Source: Sphingomonas sp. BK235
GTDB lineage: Bacteria > Pseudomonadota > Alphaproteobacteria > Sphingomonadales > Sphingomonadaceae
Length of the DNA: 64,000 nucleotides
Assembly: GCF_004345855.1 (NCBI RefSeq)
Contig: NZ_SLXN01000002.1
Location: 620,001 to 684,000, forward strand
Direction of reading: 5' to 3'
Position 1 is the stretch's first letter. Each line of letters opens with the position of its first letter. A program made the position numbers and the translations under genes. The notes beneath the pieces are model-generated. The model saw only the letters and a program-made list of their open reading frames with translations. It ran no database searches and was not told the DNA's origin. Shown in pieces: positions 36,034 to 43,952 of the stretch.

Positions 36034-36573
36034 GTCATTTCCTTTCCTGCTGACGAGTTATGCGAAACGATGTCGGGCAAGTGATGTCGGCCGGGACTGA
36101 TGTCCGCGTCTCGCGTTCTGCCAGAACGCAAGATCATAGCGGGATTGAAGCACCTTTGGTGAAGGCAGAGCTGCGTCGCGCTTGCGGGACGGCCACTGTC
36201 GGACTTCTTCATCGGGCATCGTTCCTCGACTTCGTCTTGCCGGCTAACGCTGCCGATACCGGTCCGCATTAGAGGGACACAGGCCCAAGAAGTACCTGAC
36301 GCGCTGAACCAAAGCGGGCATCCGGCGAGATCGTCCGAAGCTAGCCGGGGCGGTAGAGGGCGTCGATCATACCGATGGCCATGTCGTCGATTGGACAACG
36401 ACGGGCGGACGGAGTCGAAGACGGCATCGGGCAGTACCTCTTGCTTAAGAGGACACGTTCTCTACCCCCGGAGCACTCAGCACCGATCTTCAGGACGCAG
36501 CGCCGCTTTGGTTCGGCCCGTCATCATGTTCTTGGCCCTTTCCCGCGGTTCGGCGAACCAATAGCAGGAGGCG
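36034..36573. other. 540-bp gap without a recognisable gene
   Basis: Short open frames exist on both strands but show no family-like sequence or usual codon bias. It separates the AhpD-like gene from the Rrf2 remnant and should contain both promoters. No palindromic operator stands out. Confidence 0.5.
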
Positions 36574-37183
36574 GTGGACGAAGGATCAGCCCACCTTGAG
36601 TCTTCGACGGACGTCGACGCGGCAGGCCGGGGCATCGGCGCAAGCCTCTATGGCGTAGCCGTCGAGTACGCGCTTCACTGCTTGCTCTGGCTCGTCAAGG
36701 AGCGCCCCCACCGGGCGAGCAGCAGAGAGCTGGCGGAGCTCCAGGGGGTGCCTGCGGCCATGCTTGCCAAGGTGATGCCCAAGCTGGAAAGGGCGCAGAT
36801 AGTCAGCTCGCGGGGCGGGATCTCGGGCGGCTATGCACTGGAGCGTTCGGCCGCGGACATCTCGGTTCTCGACGTAGTCAACGCAGTCGAAGGCGATCGG
36901 CGACTGCAGGGAGGTCCGGCGCGGCTGCGTCCTCTTCAACGGAACGCCCCCGCGGTGGTCGATCGCAGGCACATGTACAATCCACGCCGTCATGCTGCGC
37001 GCGGAAAAGCAGATGCGGGCCGAGCTCGCCCGCACGACTCTAGCCGATCTGACAGCCGGAGTCCGCCGACCGGCGGAGTTCGATCAGGAGGTTTCTGCTT
37101 GGTTCCTGCAGCGAAGGAGCGGGCGCGAAGCGGCCCGGCTTGCCGGGGTGAAGGGGCGAAGGCGCACGCGATCCGAGGTGTGA
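36574..37183 (+). pseudogene. Rrf2-family regulator, frameshifted
   Basis: From GTG 36574 (with AGGAGG just before) the first frame gives the Rrf2 winged helix: VEYALHCLLWLVKERPHRAS, LQGVPAAMLAKVMPKLERAQ and SRGGISGGYALERSA, then DVVNAVEGDRRL. Just after, near 36905, the family sequence continues only in the next frame: DCREVRRGCVLFNGTPPRW, AGTCTIHAVMLRAEKQMRAE, LARTTLADLTAG. The three cysteines expected for an Fe-S or redox Rrf2 sensor lie in this second part. The gene is thus split by an indel of one or a few bases; a sequencing error is an alternative. Confidence 0.75.
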
Positions 37184-37901
37184 CCGGCGCGGGGCCTAGC
37201 CCAATCGTCGCACGCCGTCGAAAGCTAGAAACCAGCGATGGCAGATCCTCCGCACGCGTCGTGCCGGCGAAAGCGGTGTGGATCCGGAGCCGAAGACCGC
37301 GAAGACAATGCCACGGTCCGTACTCTGCCCGCGGTTGCACGGGCTGTAGTCCTCCCGATCATGATCGTCGTAGCTCATCTACCCCGCACGCCCGAGCACA
37401 TCGTGCCGTCCGGCACGTGGCGGCGAGCTGCGTTCGAGGAGTCGCGATCGCATGTTCCGTAGGCGATCTGGCCGGCGACGTTCCAAGCCGTCGAGCGGTC
37501 AAGAGCGACGGCCCACGCGGCAGAGCGCTGACCTGGACCATCAGGCCCGACCTGCTCTCCAGGAGGGTGCAGGATGGCTGAAGGTATGATCGACATGCCG
37601 CCTTACGAGGCGCCAGGTCGCTCGTAGCAGCGCGGTCAGGCTTTCCGCACTGCAGGAGCGGAAATGACCGGTGCTCGACTTGACGCTTAGACCTCGGCCC
37701 TTCTCCGTGCGGTCAGCCGCGTTGGGGATCGTCCATGTGCAAGCGGCTCATGTCAGCAACGAGAAGAGAGGTCTGACCGCGTCGATCGAATTGGACGCGA
37801 TCACCTTTGCGTCCTCAGGCACAAGCTCATTCCGCCGAGTATGGGAGCGGGCCGGTCTCACGCCAGCGGCCGGAGTGCGGCGGAGCGACATCCCAGAAAC
37901 G
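37184..37901. other. 718-bp gap without a recognisable gene
   Basis: There are only short, unbiased open frames. The plus-strand frame entering at 37671 is a shadow of the genes on the other strand. The stretch lies between the broken Rrf2 gene and the end of the NsrR-like gene and looks like decayed DNA. Confidence 0.5.
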
Positions 37902-38384
37902 TCAGCCTACGTCTTCGCCGACGACGTCCTCGGTGACCTTCCTGATCGTCTTCTTCAACGGCTGGAAACCTCCGAACAGACCACGAAGGTCGGCCCGTCG
38001 GCTGAGTACGTCCGCAAGCGTGTAGCAGTCGAGCACCTGGAGGAAGGCGGCTGTGGCCTCGTTGAGAATTTTAGGCAGGCTGCAGGCGGGAGCGATGATG
38101 CACGAGCTGCAGTCGACGAGGTCGAAGCCTGCTTCGGTGTGACGGACGATCTGACCGATCGTGATCTCGTCGGCAGCGCGCCCGAGCTTCAGCCCGCCAC
38201 CGCGGCCTCGGACCGTCGTAAGGAAACCGGCCTGGCCGAGATCCTGTACGACCTTCATCAGGTGGTTGCGCGATATGTCGTAGACGTCAGCGATCTCGGA
38301 GATGGACGACAGACTTCCCTCGTCGCGCGCGCCCACGTGCAGAAGTACGCGTACGGCATAGTCGGTATAGCGGGTCAGCTGCAT
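37902..38384 (-). CDS. nsrR: NsrR-like Rrf2-family nitric-oxide-sensing repressor
   Basis: The 160-residue regulator has an N-terminal winged helix: MQLTRYTDYAVRVLLHVG, SEIADVYDISRNHLMKVVQD and RGRGGGLKLGRAADEI. Three cysteines follow in VDCSSCIIAPAC (Cys92, 95, 101), the Fe-S cluster ligands of NsrR-type sensors. NO destroys the cluster and relieves repression. It lies downstream of the alternative oxidase on the same strand, and two matching operators sit in the oxidase/globin promoter region, supporting the NsrR call over IscR. Confidence 0.88.
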   Translation of the reverse strand: MQLTRYTDYAVRVLLHVGARDEGSLSSISEIADVYDISRNHLMKVVQDLGQAGFLTTVRGRGGGLKLGRAADEITIGQIVRHTEAGFDLVDCSSCIIAPACSLPKILNEATAAFLQVLDCYTLADVLSRRADLRGLFGGFQPLKKTIRKVTEDVVGEDVG

Positions 38385-38474
38385 GCGCTCACCCTAGCAC
38401 GAACCGGTGCAAAGGGGCGCCATAGAAGGCCCGGCCGAAGCCGGACCGTCTCGGGGGCACGTTCCCGGTCGCCT

Positions 38475-39155
38475 TCATGCGGCGGCGTCGAGCTCGGCCG
38501 AATGTTCGGGATAGGGCGCTACGGGCTGCGTCGTCCTGCCGGCGAGCTCGTCGGCGAAGCCGTGGTTGACGTCGCGGTGATGCGCCTCGTCCGCGCGTAC
38601 CTTCAGGACCACGTCACGAAGCGTCGCCTCCACCGGCATGCGCCAGTAGTGGCATGCGATCGCCGGCGCAGGGCCGTTCGGCATTTGCCCCTCATCGATC
38701 GCCTGGAGGAAGTGGGTGTAGCTGATCACCGCCTCCTCCTCGAAATAGCCGACGACGCGGTGCGCGATCCGACGCGCCACAAGGTAGAGGCCGAAGAATG
38801 CACAGTAGAAGCCCCACTGCACCAGCAGGATGAGCAATCGCTCGAGCATGTTCGGCTGAGCCACCTTGATGAAGGTCATCAGGTGCATGCGCTCGTTTTC
38901 GGCCTCCTCCATCAAGGTCCGGATCCAGCCGTCGTCGTCGCACATGCGACGGAGACAGCGCAGGTGAGTGAGCGTCGCTCCCACCATCCCCGGGACCGCC
39001 GCGACGGTCTCGATGACGATGGCGCGGTGTCCGTGGCGCTCGCCGAAGAACGTGTCCGCGAAGAAGCGCATTGTCTTGGTGAACCCCAAGGCGATCCGGT
39101 CACCCAGGTCCTCGGGGCGGCGGTGCTCGATGGCGACGGGTACGTGTTCGATCAT
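38475..39155 (-). CDS. Alternative oxidase (AOX, di-iron ubiquinol oxidase)
   Basis: The 226-residue membrane-bound enzyme oxidises ubiquinol and reduces O2 to water without proton pumping; it is insensitive to cyanide and NO. All AOX di-iron ligands are visible: Glu49 (RAIVIETVAAVPGM), Glu88 and His91 (EEAENERMHLMTF), a Glu within 139-141 (FEEEAVISYTHFL), Glu190 and His193 (RADEAHHRDVNHGFAD). Two hydrophobic helices bracket the core. Start 39155 follows GGGAGAAAAGAG. Bacterial AOX was first described in a sphingomonad. It is divergent from the globin genes and followed by nsrR. Confidence 0.95.
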   Translation of the reverse strand: MIEHVPVAIEHRRPEDLGDRIALGFTKTMRFFADTFFGERHGHRAIVIETVAAVPGMVGATLTHLRCLRRMCDDDGWIRTLMEEAENERMHLMTFIKVAQPNMLERLLILLVQWGFYCAFFGLYLVARRIAHRVVGYFEEEAVISYTHFLQAIDEGQMPNGPAPAIACHYWRMPVEATLRDVVLKVRADEAHHRDVNHGFADELAGRTTQPVAPYPEHSAELDAAA

Positions 39156-39247
39156 CTCTTTTCTCCCTGAAGCGCGGCGCGTCGGTAAGGCGAGTCGCTT
39201 AAGGTGCATCTCTGATGCTCATTTCAGACCGTCGCGGCAAGCTAAAA

Positions 39248-39266
39248 GATGCTCTTGCAATGCATC
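39248..39266. promoter_or_regulatory. NsrR operator, site 1
   Basis: The half-sites GATGC and GCATC are separated by exactly nine bases, within AAGATGCTCTTGCAATGCAT and the following CAA. This matches the 11-1-11 NsrR consensus known from enterobacteria in half-site sequence and spacing. The site lies 93 bp upstream of the oxidase start in the divergent promoter region. A weaker look-alike (GGTGC-N9-GCTCA) is at 39203-39221. Confidence 0.75.
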
Positions 39267-39282
39267 AAAAGACGGCAGAATA

Positions 39283-39301
39283 GATGCACGGCGGATGCAT
39301 C
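39283..39301. promoter_or_regulatory. NsrR operator, site 2
   Basis: GATGC ACGGCGGAT GCATC again has N9 spacing, 21 bp before the truncated-globin ATG, where a bound repressor would cover the promoter or early transcript. Together with site 1 it suggests joint NO-induction of the oxidase and the globin-hmp operon. Confidence 0.75.
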
Positions 39302-39321
39302 ATTCGATTCGGAGGCAGAAA

Positions 39322-39702
39322 ATGGACGATGCGGATCTCGAGGAAGCCACCCTCCGCCCTCTCGTCGAGCGATTCTACGAGCGGGTGCGCAACGACAAGC
39401 TGCTCGCCCCGGTCTTCGCTGAGGCGGTGTCAGACTGGGGAGACCACCACCGGCGGCTGGCGGACTTCTGGTCGTCGGTGATGCTCACCTCAGGGCGCTA
39501 CAAGGGCAATCCGCTCGCTCTGCACCTCCGCCTCGCCGACGTTCTCACGCCCGAGACCTTCGAGCGCTGGCTCGCGCTCTGGCGCACCACCACGGACGAG
39601 ATGGTTCCGCCGCATGTTGCGCGAGCCATGCAGGCGAAGGCCGCCCGCATTGCCGAGAGCTTCCAGCTTGCCATCCGCTACCGGCGCCCGGTCGCCGCCT
39701 GA
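39322..39702 (+). CDS. Group III truncated haemoglobin
   Basis: The 126-residue haem protein of the 2-on-2 globin fold has the features of group III: LRPLVERFYERVRNDKLLAP at the start, then DHHRRLADFWSSVMLTSGRY and KGNPLALHLRL containing the proximal His region. Group III members are linked to NO and reactive-nitrogen metabolism. ATG 39322 follows GGAGGCAGAA. It is the first gene of an operon with hmp (26-bp gap) and lies directly behind NsrR site 2. Confidence 0.9.
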   Translation: MDDADLEEATLRPLVERFYERVRNDKLLAPVFAEAVSDWGDHHRRLADFWSSVMLTSGRYKGNPLALHLRLADVLTPETFERWLALWRTTTDEMVPPHVARAMQAKAARIAESFQLAIRYRRPVAA

Positions 39703-39728
39703 CGCCCGTTTTCACGAGGAGACAAGAG

Positions 39729-40943
39729 ATGAACCAGCCGCTCAGCCCCGCCACGATCGCCCTGGTCAAGGCGACGGTACCTGCGCTCGCGCAGCATGGA
39801 ACCGCCATAACCACGGCGATGTACGCTCGCCTCTTCCAGGACGAGCACATCCGCGCGCTCTTCAACCAGGCGAACCAGGGCGAGAGCGGGGCGCAGGTGC
39901 ATGCCCTCGCCGCGGCCATCCTCGCCTACGCCCAGAACATCGAGAACCTGGCGGCGCTGGCTCCCGTCGTCGAGCGCATCGCCTACAAGCACGTGGGCTA
40001 CCACATCCTCCCCGAACACTATCCGTTCGTGGCCAACGCGCTCCTGGCGGCGATCAAGGAGGTACTCGGCGACGCCGCCACGGACGAGATCCTCGCGGCC
40101 TGGGGCGAGGCCTACTGGTTCCTGGCCAACATCCTCATCGCCCGGGAGGTGGTCCTGCGGGGCGACATCATGGCGGCCGAGGGCGGCTGGAACGGCTGGC
40201 GGGAGTTCGTCGTCGCGGAGAAGAACCGAGAGAGCAGCCTCATCAGCTCCTTCGTGCTGCGACCCAGGGATGGCGGCCCGGTCCTGCGCCATCGTCCCGG
40301 ACAATATCTCACCTTCCGGCTGCAGCCATCCGGCAGGCCAGAGCTGAAGCGCAACTACTCGATCAGCTGCGCCCCCAACGGCGAGTACTACCGCATATCC
40401 GTAAAGCGCGAGGCCGATGGTCAGGGCGGATCGCGGTTCTTGCACGATACGGTCGAGGTCGGCGACGTGCTGGAGACGACGCCGCCCGCAGGCGACTTCT
40501 TCCTGCCGGACATGCCCTCGCGACCGGTGATCCTTCTCTCCGGAGGCGTAGGTCTGACGCCGATGGTCAGCATGGTGGAGACCATCGCGGCCGAGCACCG
40601 GGAGCTCGAGGCTCACTACGTGCACGGGACGGCCAGCAGCGAGACCCATGCCATGGACGCCCACGTTCGTGCGCTGGCGCAGGGCCGGGACAACATCCGC
40701 GTGGCCACCTTCTACAGCGACCCGTGTGCTGGCGACTGCCTTGGCGTCACGCACGAGGGGGAGGGCTACGTGTCGGTGGAGTGGCTTGCCGCGACCACGC
40801 CGCTGCACGACGCCGACGTGTATCTCTGCGGACCCAAGCCCTTCCTGCGCTCCTTCGTGAGCGGACTGGCGCTGGCCGGCGTTCCGGCCGGCCGCATCCA
40901 CTACGAGTTCTTCGGTCCGGCCGACGAGCTCATGGCGGCCTGA
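39729..40943 (+). CDS. hmp: Flavohaemoglobin, nitric oxide dioxygenase
   Basis: The 404-residue cytosolic enzyme oxidises NO with O2 to nitrate using NAD(P)H. The N-terminal globin domain starts LSPATIALVKATVPALAQHG and has the proximal His in AYKHVGYHILPEHYPFV. A ferredoxin-reductase part follows, with FAD motif KRNYSISCAPN and NAD motif ILLSGGVGLTPMVSMVET. The end CGPKPFLRSF ... IHYEFFGP is typical. The start is ATG 39729 with GAGGAGACAAGAG. It is co-transcribed with the truncated globin. Confidence 0.96.
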   Translation: MNQPLSPATIALVKATVPALAQHGTAITTAMYARLFQDEHIRALFNQANQGESGAQVHALAAAILAYAQNIENLAALAPVVERIAYKHVGYHILPEHYPFVANALLAAIKEVLGDAATDEILAAWGEAYWFLANILIAREVVLRGDIMAAEGGWNGWREFVVAEKNRESSLISSFVLRPRDGGPVLRHRPGQYLTFRLQPSGRPELKRNYSISCAPNGEYYRISVKREADGQGGSRFLHDTVEVGDVLETTPPAGDFFLPDMPSRPVILLSGGVGLTPMVSMVETIAAEHRELEAHYVHGTASSETHAMDAHVRALAQGRDNIRVATFYSDPCAGDCLGVTHEGEGYVSVEWLAATTPLHDADVYLCGPKPFLRSFVSGLALAGVPAGRIHYEFFGPADELMAA

Positions 40944-40948
40944 CCTGC

Positions 40949-41195
40949 ATGGTCGTCGAGGAGGAGCTGGATCGCGCCCGTGGCGCCGGCGACGACGGCC
41001 GCTGGCTGATCGCGATCGAGTTCCGCCTCGTCGGGCATCTGCAAACCCTAGTTGGAGTCCGGCGGGCGCTCGGCGCTCGTGGCTGGCGGCTCTCCTCGGG
41101 AGAGAAGCTGAAGGGGATCGACGACAGGTCGTTCCTTGTCGCCGGCTCGGGAGAGCTCGTCCGGCGGCTGCAATCCAGATGGGAGGACGTTGATG
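40949..41195 (+). other. Coding-like segment, possible small or broken gene
   Basis: From ATG 40949, five bases after hmp, the frame encodes a sequence with normal wobble bias (WLIAIEFRLVGHLQTLVG, ALGARGWRLSSGEKLKGIDD). It lacks a stop before the next gene starts in another frame at 41193. The frame formally stays open to 41734, but its composition degrades after about 41190. It may be a small gene whose stop was lost by an indel. No family recognised. Confidence 0.35.
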
Positions 41196-41528
41196 ATGAA
41201 CGAGAGCGCTTCAGAAAAGGTCACCGTTCCTGTCAGGGGTCGGGCAGCAAGAGCCGGTCCGCTTCCATACCGCTCGTCGCCGGTGTTCGACGAGACGACG
41301 CTTCCGCTTGCACTCTGCCGCGACCACCGGATCAAGGCCGGTGTCTGGGCCGTGATCCGCGTCCTGGACGGGCAGCTGATCTACCGGGAGGCGTCCGGCG
41401 AGGCGATCCTGCTGACTCCCGACCGTCGGGGGCTGATCGAACCCGAGCGGCCGCACCACGTCGAGGTGGTCGGGCCCGTCACCCTGCAGATCGACTTCTA
41501 CGACAGGCGCCCGGAGCCGACGTCATGA
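41193..41528 (+). CDS. DUF1971 protein (TehB-like cupin domain)
   Basis: The 111-residue protein is the DUF1971 type: LPYRSSPVFDETTLPLALCR, DHRIKAGVWAVIRVLDGQL, LIEPERPHHVEVVGPVTLQI, DFYDRRPEPTS. This small beta-domain also occurs fused to or near tellurite-resistance methyltransferase TehB and in NO-regulated clusters next to haemoglobins. ATG 41193 (or 41196) follows GGGAGGACGT. It lies downstream of hmp and probably belongs to the same NO-induced operon. The biochemical role is unknown. Confidence 0.85.
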   Translation: MMNESASEKVTVPVRGRAARAGPLPYRSSPVFDETTLPLALCRDHRIKAGVWAVIRVLDGQLIYREASGEAILLTPDRRGLIEPERPHHVEVVGPVTLQIDFYDRRPEPTS

Positions 41529-41734
41529 TGGACCTTCTCGGCTTCGCGGCGGAAGTCGGGTCGATCGACCGGCTGGTCGACCTGCAACCGACGCTCCTCC
41601 ACGAGCGCTCCGGCAGCCCGCTGATGGGGGATTCCGGTCCGCTGCGCCAGGCTGCTACCGTCTATGATCCAGCGGGCAGGCCGTCTTCGAAATCCGCTTG
41701 GCCGCCGGCGGGCGCCCTGTTCGCCCGGACATGA
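41525..41734 (+). CDS. Small hypothetical protein
   Basis: The 69-residue ORF overlaps the DUF1971 stop by ATGA, suggesting translational coupling. The first part (MDLLGFAAEVGSIDRLVDLQ) looks protein-like; the end is Pro/Ser-rich and runs 73 bp into the convergent LysR gene. It could be a truncated gene whose 3' end was lost when the LysR/SDR pair arrived. No family recognised. Confidence 0.4.
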   Translation: MMDLLGFAAEVGSIDRLVDLQPTLLHERSGSPLMGDSGPLRQAATVYDPAGRPSSKSAWPPAGALFART

Positions 41735-42603
41735 TCGATGAAGGTCCTGAGCGCGGCGGACGGGAGCCGCTGGCGAGGGTAGTAGAGGCACAGGCCGGGG
41801 AAAGGGGGCGTCCACTCTTCAAGAAGCTGCACCAGCGTACCCGCTCGGATCATGGCCGCAACGCTTCTCTGATGTACGAAGGCGATCCCCGCTCCGTTCG
41901 AGGCGGCGACTGCTGCCAACCAGGGACTGCCCACCGAGAGACCTCCGTCGACGTCGAGCCGCAGCTCCTGGCCATCCCGCTCGAACTCCCAGCGCATGAG
42001 CGTGCCGCTCGGGAAGCGGGCTCGGATGCAGGTATGCGAGGAAAGATCGGATGGAGATCCTGGCGCGCCGCGCCTTACGACGTAGCAGGGCGCGGCTACC
42101 ACGATCATCGCCTCGTCTCCGGAAATCGGAACCGCGACCATGTCCTGCGGCACCGCCTCGGCGAGCCTGATGCCGGCATCGAAGCCATCCCGGACGATAT
42201 CGACGAGGCCGCCATCCAGCCTGATGTCGATCTGCACGTCGGGGAAGGCGGCCATGTAGGAGACGACGCTCGGCATGATCTGTTCGGCACCGGGCTCGGC
42301 CGCGTTGATCCGGAGGAGCCCCGCGGGCTGATCGCGCAGGTCGCGCGCCTCGTCGACGGCTGCGTCGATCGCGTCCAGCGCCGGCGAGACGCGCAGGAGG
42401 AAGCGTCTGCCCGCATCGGTCGCCGAGACGCTCCTCGTCGTACGATTGAAGATCCTGATGCCAAGTCGCTGTTCGATGCTGCGCACGACGTAGCTGAGCG
42501 AAGAAGGCGGCAGCTCGAGGAACTCGGCGGCGGCGCGGAAGCTGCGATGTGCCTCCACGGCCCGGATGGCTCTCAGCTCGAACGTGGAAAGATCCGGGAT
42601 CAT
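41662..42603 (-). CDS. LysR-family transcriptional regulator
   Basis: This 313-residue regulator has the N-terminal winged helix FELRAIRAVEAHRSFRAAAE with FLELPPSSLSYVVRSIEQRL and GIRIFNRTTRSVSATDAGRR. A periplasmic-binding-like effector domain of the CrgA/PA0477-type subgroup follows (GLLRINAAEPGAEQIMPSVV, DIVRDGFDAGIRLAEAVPQD). It is divergent from a short-chain dehydrogenase gene with an 86-bp gap, the standard arrangement for LysR control of that neighbour. Effector unknown. Confidence 0.9.
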   Translation of the reverse strand: MIPDLSTFELRAIRAVEAHRSFRAAAEFLELPPSSLSYVVRSIEQRLGIRIFNRTTRSVSATDAGRRFLLRVSPALDAIDAAVDEARDLRDQPAGLLRINAAEPGAEQIMPSVVSYMAAFPDVQIDIRLDGGLVDIVRDGFDAGIRLAEAVPQDMVAVPISGDEAMIVVAAPCYVVRRGAPGSPSDLSSHTCIRARFPSGTLMRWEFERDGQELRLDVDGGLSVGSPWLAAVAASNGAGIAFVHQRSVAAMIRAGTLVQLLEEWTPPFPGLCLYYPRQRLPSAALRTFIDHVRANRAPAGGQADFEDGLPAGS

Positions 42604-42689
42604 GCAATCTTACCGTTTAATCAGTCCAGGATCCTGCGGCTAATCGAAAGGGACGTCTAAGCCTAGATCGTTCATCGAAGGAGAACGTC

Positions 42690-43526
42690 ATGACGAAAAC
42701 GGTTCTGATCACCGGTTGCTCGAGCGGCTTCGGGGAAACCACCGCTCATCTTTTCGCGGATCGCGGCTGGAATGTCGTCGCCACGATGAGGGATGTGACC
42801 GCGGGCGAGAGGCTCGCGGCGAGGGCGAACGTCGCGGTTGTCAGGCTCGACGTGCAGGACCGGCCCAGCATCGCCGATGCCGTCGCAGCGTCGCTCGCGC
42901 GCTTCGGGCGGATCGACGCCCTCGTCAACAATGCAGGCTTCGGCTTGTCGGGCGTCTTCGAGGAGACGCCGCGTGCCAAGGTCGTCGAGCAGTTCGAGGT
43001 AAACGTCTTCGGCCTCATGGACGTCACCCGGGCCGTCCTGCCGATCTTTCGCGAGCAGCGAAGCGGCACGATCGTGAACGTCACTTCCGGCGCCGGCGTG
43101 TTCGGTCTTCCTCTCATCTCGCTCTATACGGCCTCCAAGTTCGCGGTGGAGGGGTTCTCGGAGTCGCTCAGCTACGAGCTTGCCGGCTTGGGGATCCATG
43201 TCCGCCTGGTGGAGCCCGGCGGTGTCACCAGCACCCGCTTCGGAGAGCGCAGCGGTGCGGAAGCATCCAAGACGAACGCGATTCCCGACTATGCACCTTT
43301 CCTCACGGGCGCCGCCAAGGTGTTCGACGGTCTTCGTGCAAGCCGCGGCCGAGCCACGTCGGAGGAGGTCGCCGAAGTGATCTACGCGGCCACCACGGAC
43401 GAGTCGGATCGGCTTCGCTGGGTCGCGACGGATGACATCCGTCCGCTGGTCTCCGCGAGGCGGGAGCAGGGCGAGGAGGCCTACATGGCGCTCATGCGGG
43501 GGCAGTTCACCCCGGAGCTCGGCTGA
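42690..43526 (+). CDS. Short-chain dehydrogenase/reductase
   Basis: This 278-residue classical SDR has the NAD(P)-binding GCSSGFG (in VLITGCSSGFGETTAHLFAD), NNAG in IDALVNNAGFGLSG, and catalytic Ser-Tyr-Lys in NVTSGAGVFG and LYTASKFAVEGFSESL. The LVEPGGVTST region is typical of the oxidoreductases paired with LysR regulators in proteobacteria. ATG 42690 follows GAAGGAGAAC. It is divergent from the LysR gene. Substrate unknown. Confidence 0.9.
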   Translation: MTKTVLITGCSSGFGETTAHLFADRGWNVVATMRDVTAGERLAARANVAVVRLDVQDRPSIADAVAASLARFGRIDALVNNAGFGLSGVFEETPRAKVVEQFEVNVFGLMDVTRAVLPIFREQRSGTIVNVTSGAGVFGLPLISLYTASKFAVEGFSESLSYELAGLGIHVRLVEPGGVTSTRFGERSGAEASKTNAIPDYAPFLTGAAKVFDGLRASRGRATSEEVAEVIYAATTDESDRLRWVATDDIRPLVSARREQGEEAYMALMRGQFTPELG

Positions 43527-43553
43527 AGGGTCGAGGCTCGCCGCTACCCGGCT

Positions 43554-43577
43554 CCGGGCGAGCTTCGGCTCGCCCGG
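43554..43577 (+). terminator. Hairpin terminator after the dehydrogenase gene
   Basis: The 10-bp perfect stem CCGGGCGAGC / GCTCGCCCGG is closed by a TTCG tetraloop, 28 bp after the stop codon. It is followed by TTGTCG, so the T-run is weak, but the very stable UUCG hairpin makes termination likely. Confidence 0.7.
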
Positions 43578-43952
43578 TTGTCGCTCCAGATGGCCGGAAG
43601 GCTGACGAGCGCCTCGCAAGCGGACGGCTCAGGTCATGGAGTGCTCGCCAGGGTATATGCTACCTGCTCGAACGTGCCGGTCGAGCCTCGCGGCGCCGCA
43701 TGCCGCAGGTGCGCGCTCAGGCGCGAGGCAGAAGGACCGCCAACAACGCCTAAACGCTGGCGCCGCATGACCGCTGCCCGGGAGCGACGTCGACGGTTCG
43801 AAAGCTTATCGTCGGCCGCGACGCTATTTGAGGCTGACTGGCGGATTGCTCCGACCGCACGTACCATCGCGCTGCGCACCGGATCGGGGCGCACAGGCAA
43901 GGGTATTCCGTTACGACTCCGTCATTACCGTGGGCCAGGTGGGATTGACGAC
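43578..43952. other. 375-bp leader region before the sensor kinase, no separate gene seen
   Basis: The kinase frame is open through this region (from 43578), but the translation is Arg-rich and not family-like. It is treated as upstream non-coding DNA including the kinase promoter. Confidence 0.45.

Noticed and set aside
36006..36398. Minus-strand 130-codon open frame upstream of the AhpD-like gene
   Set aside because: No usual codon bias or protein-like sequence, and it overlaps the start of the AhpD-like gene.
37574..37627. 17-residue mini-ORF (MAEGMIDMPPYEAPGRS) with a good ribosome-binding site
   Set aside because: It is too short and isolated in apparently decayed DNA, with no supporting context.
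37671..39170. Plus-strand open frame of 499 codons across nsrR and the alternative oxidase
   Set aside because: The minus-strand genes have complete, unmistakable family motifs; the plus frame has none.
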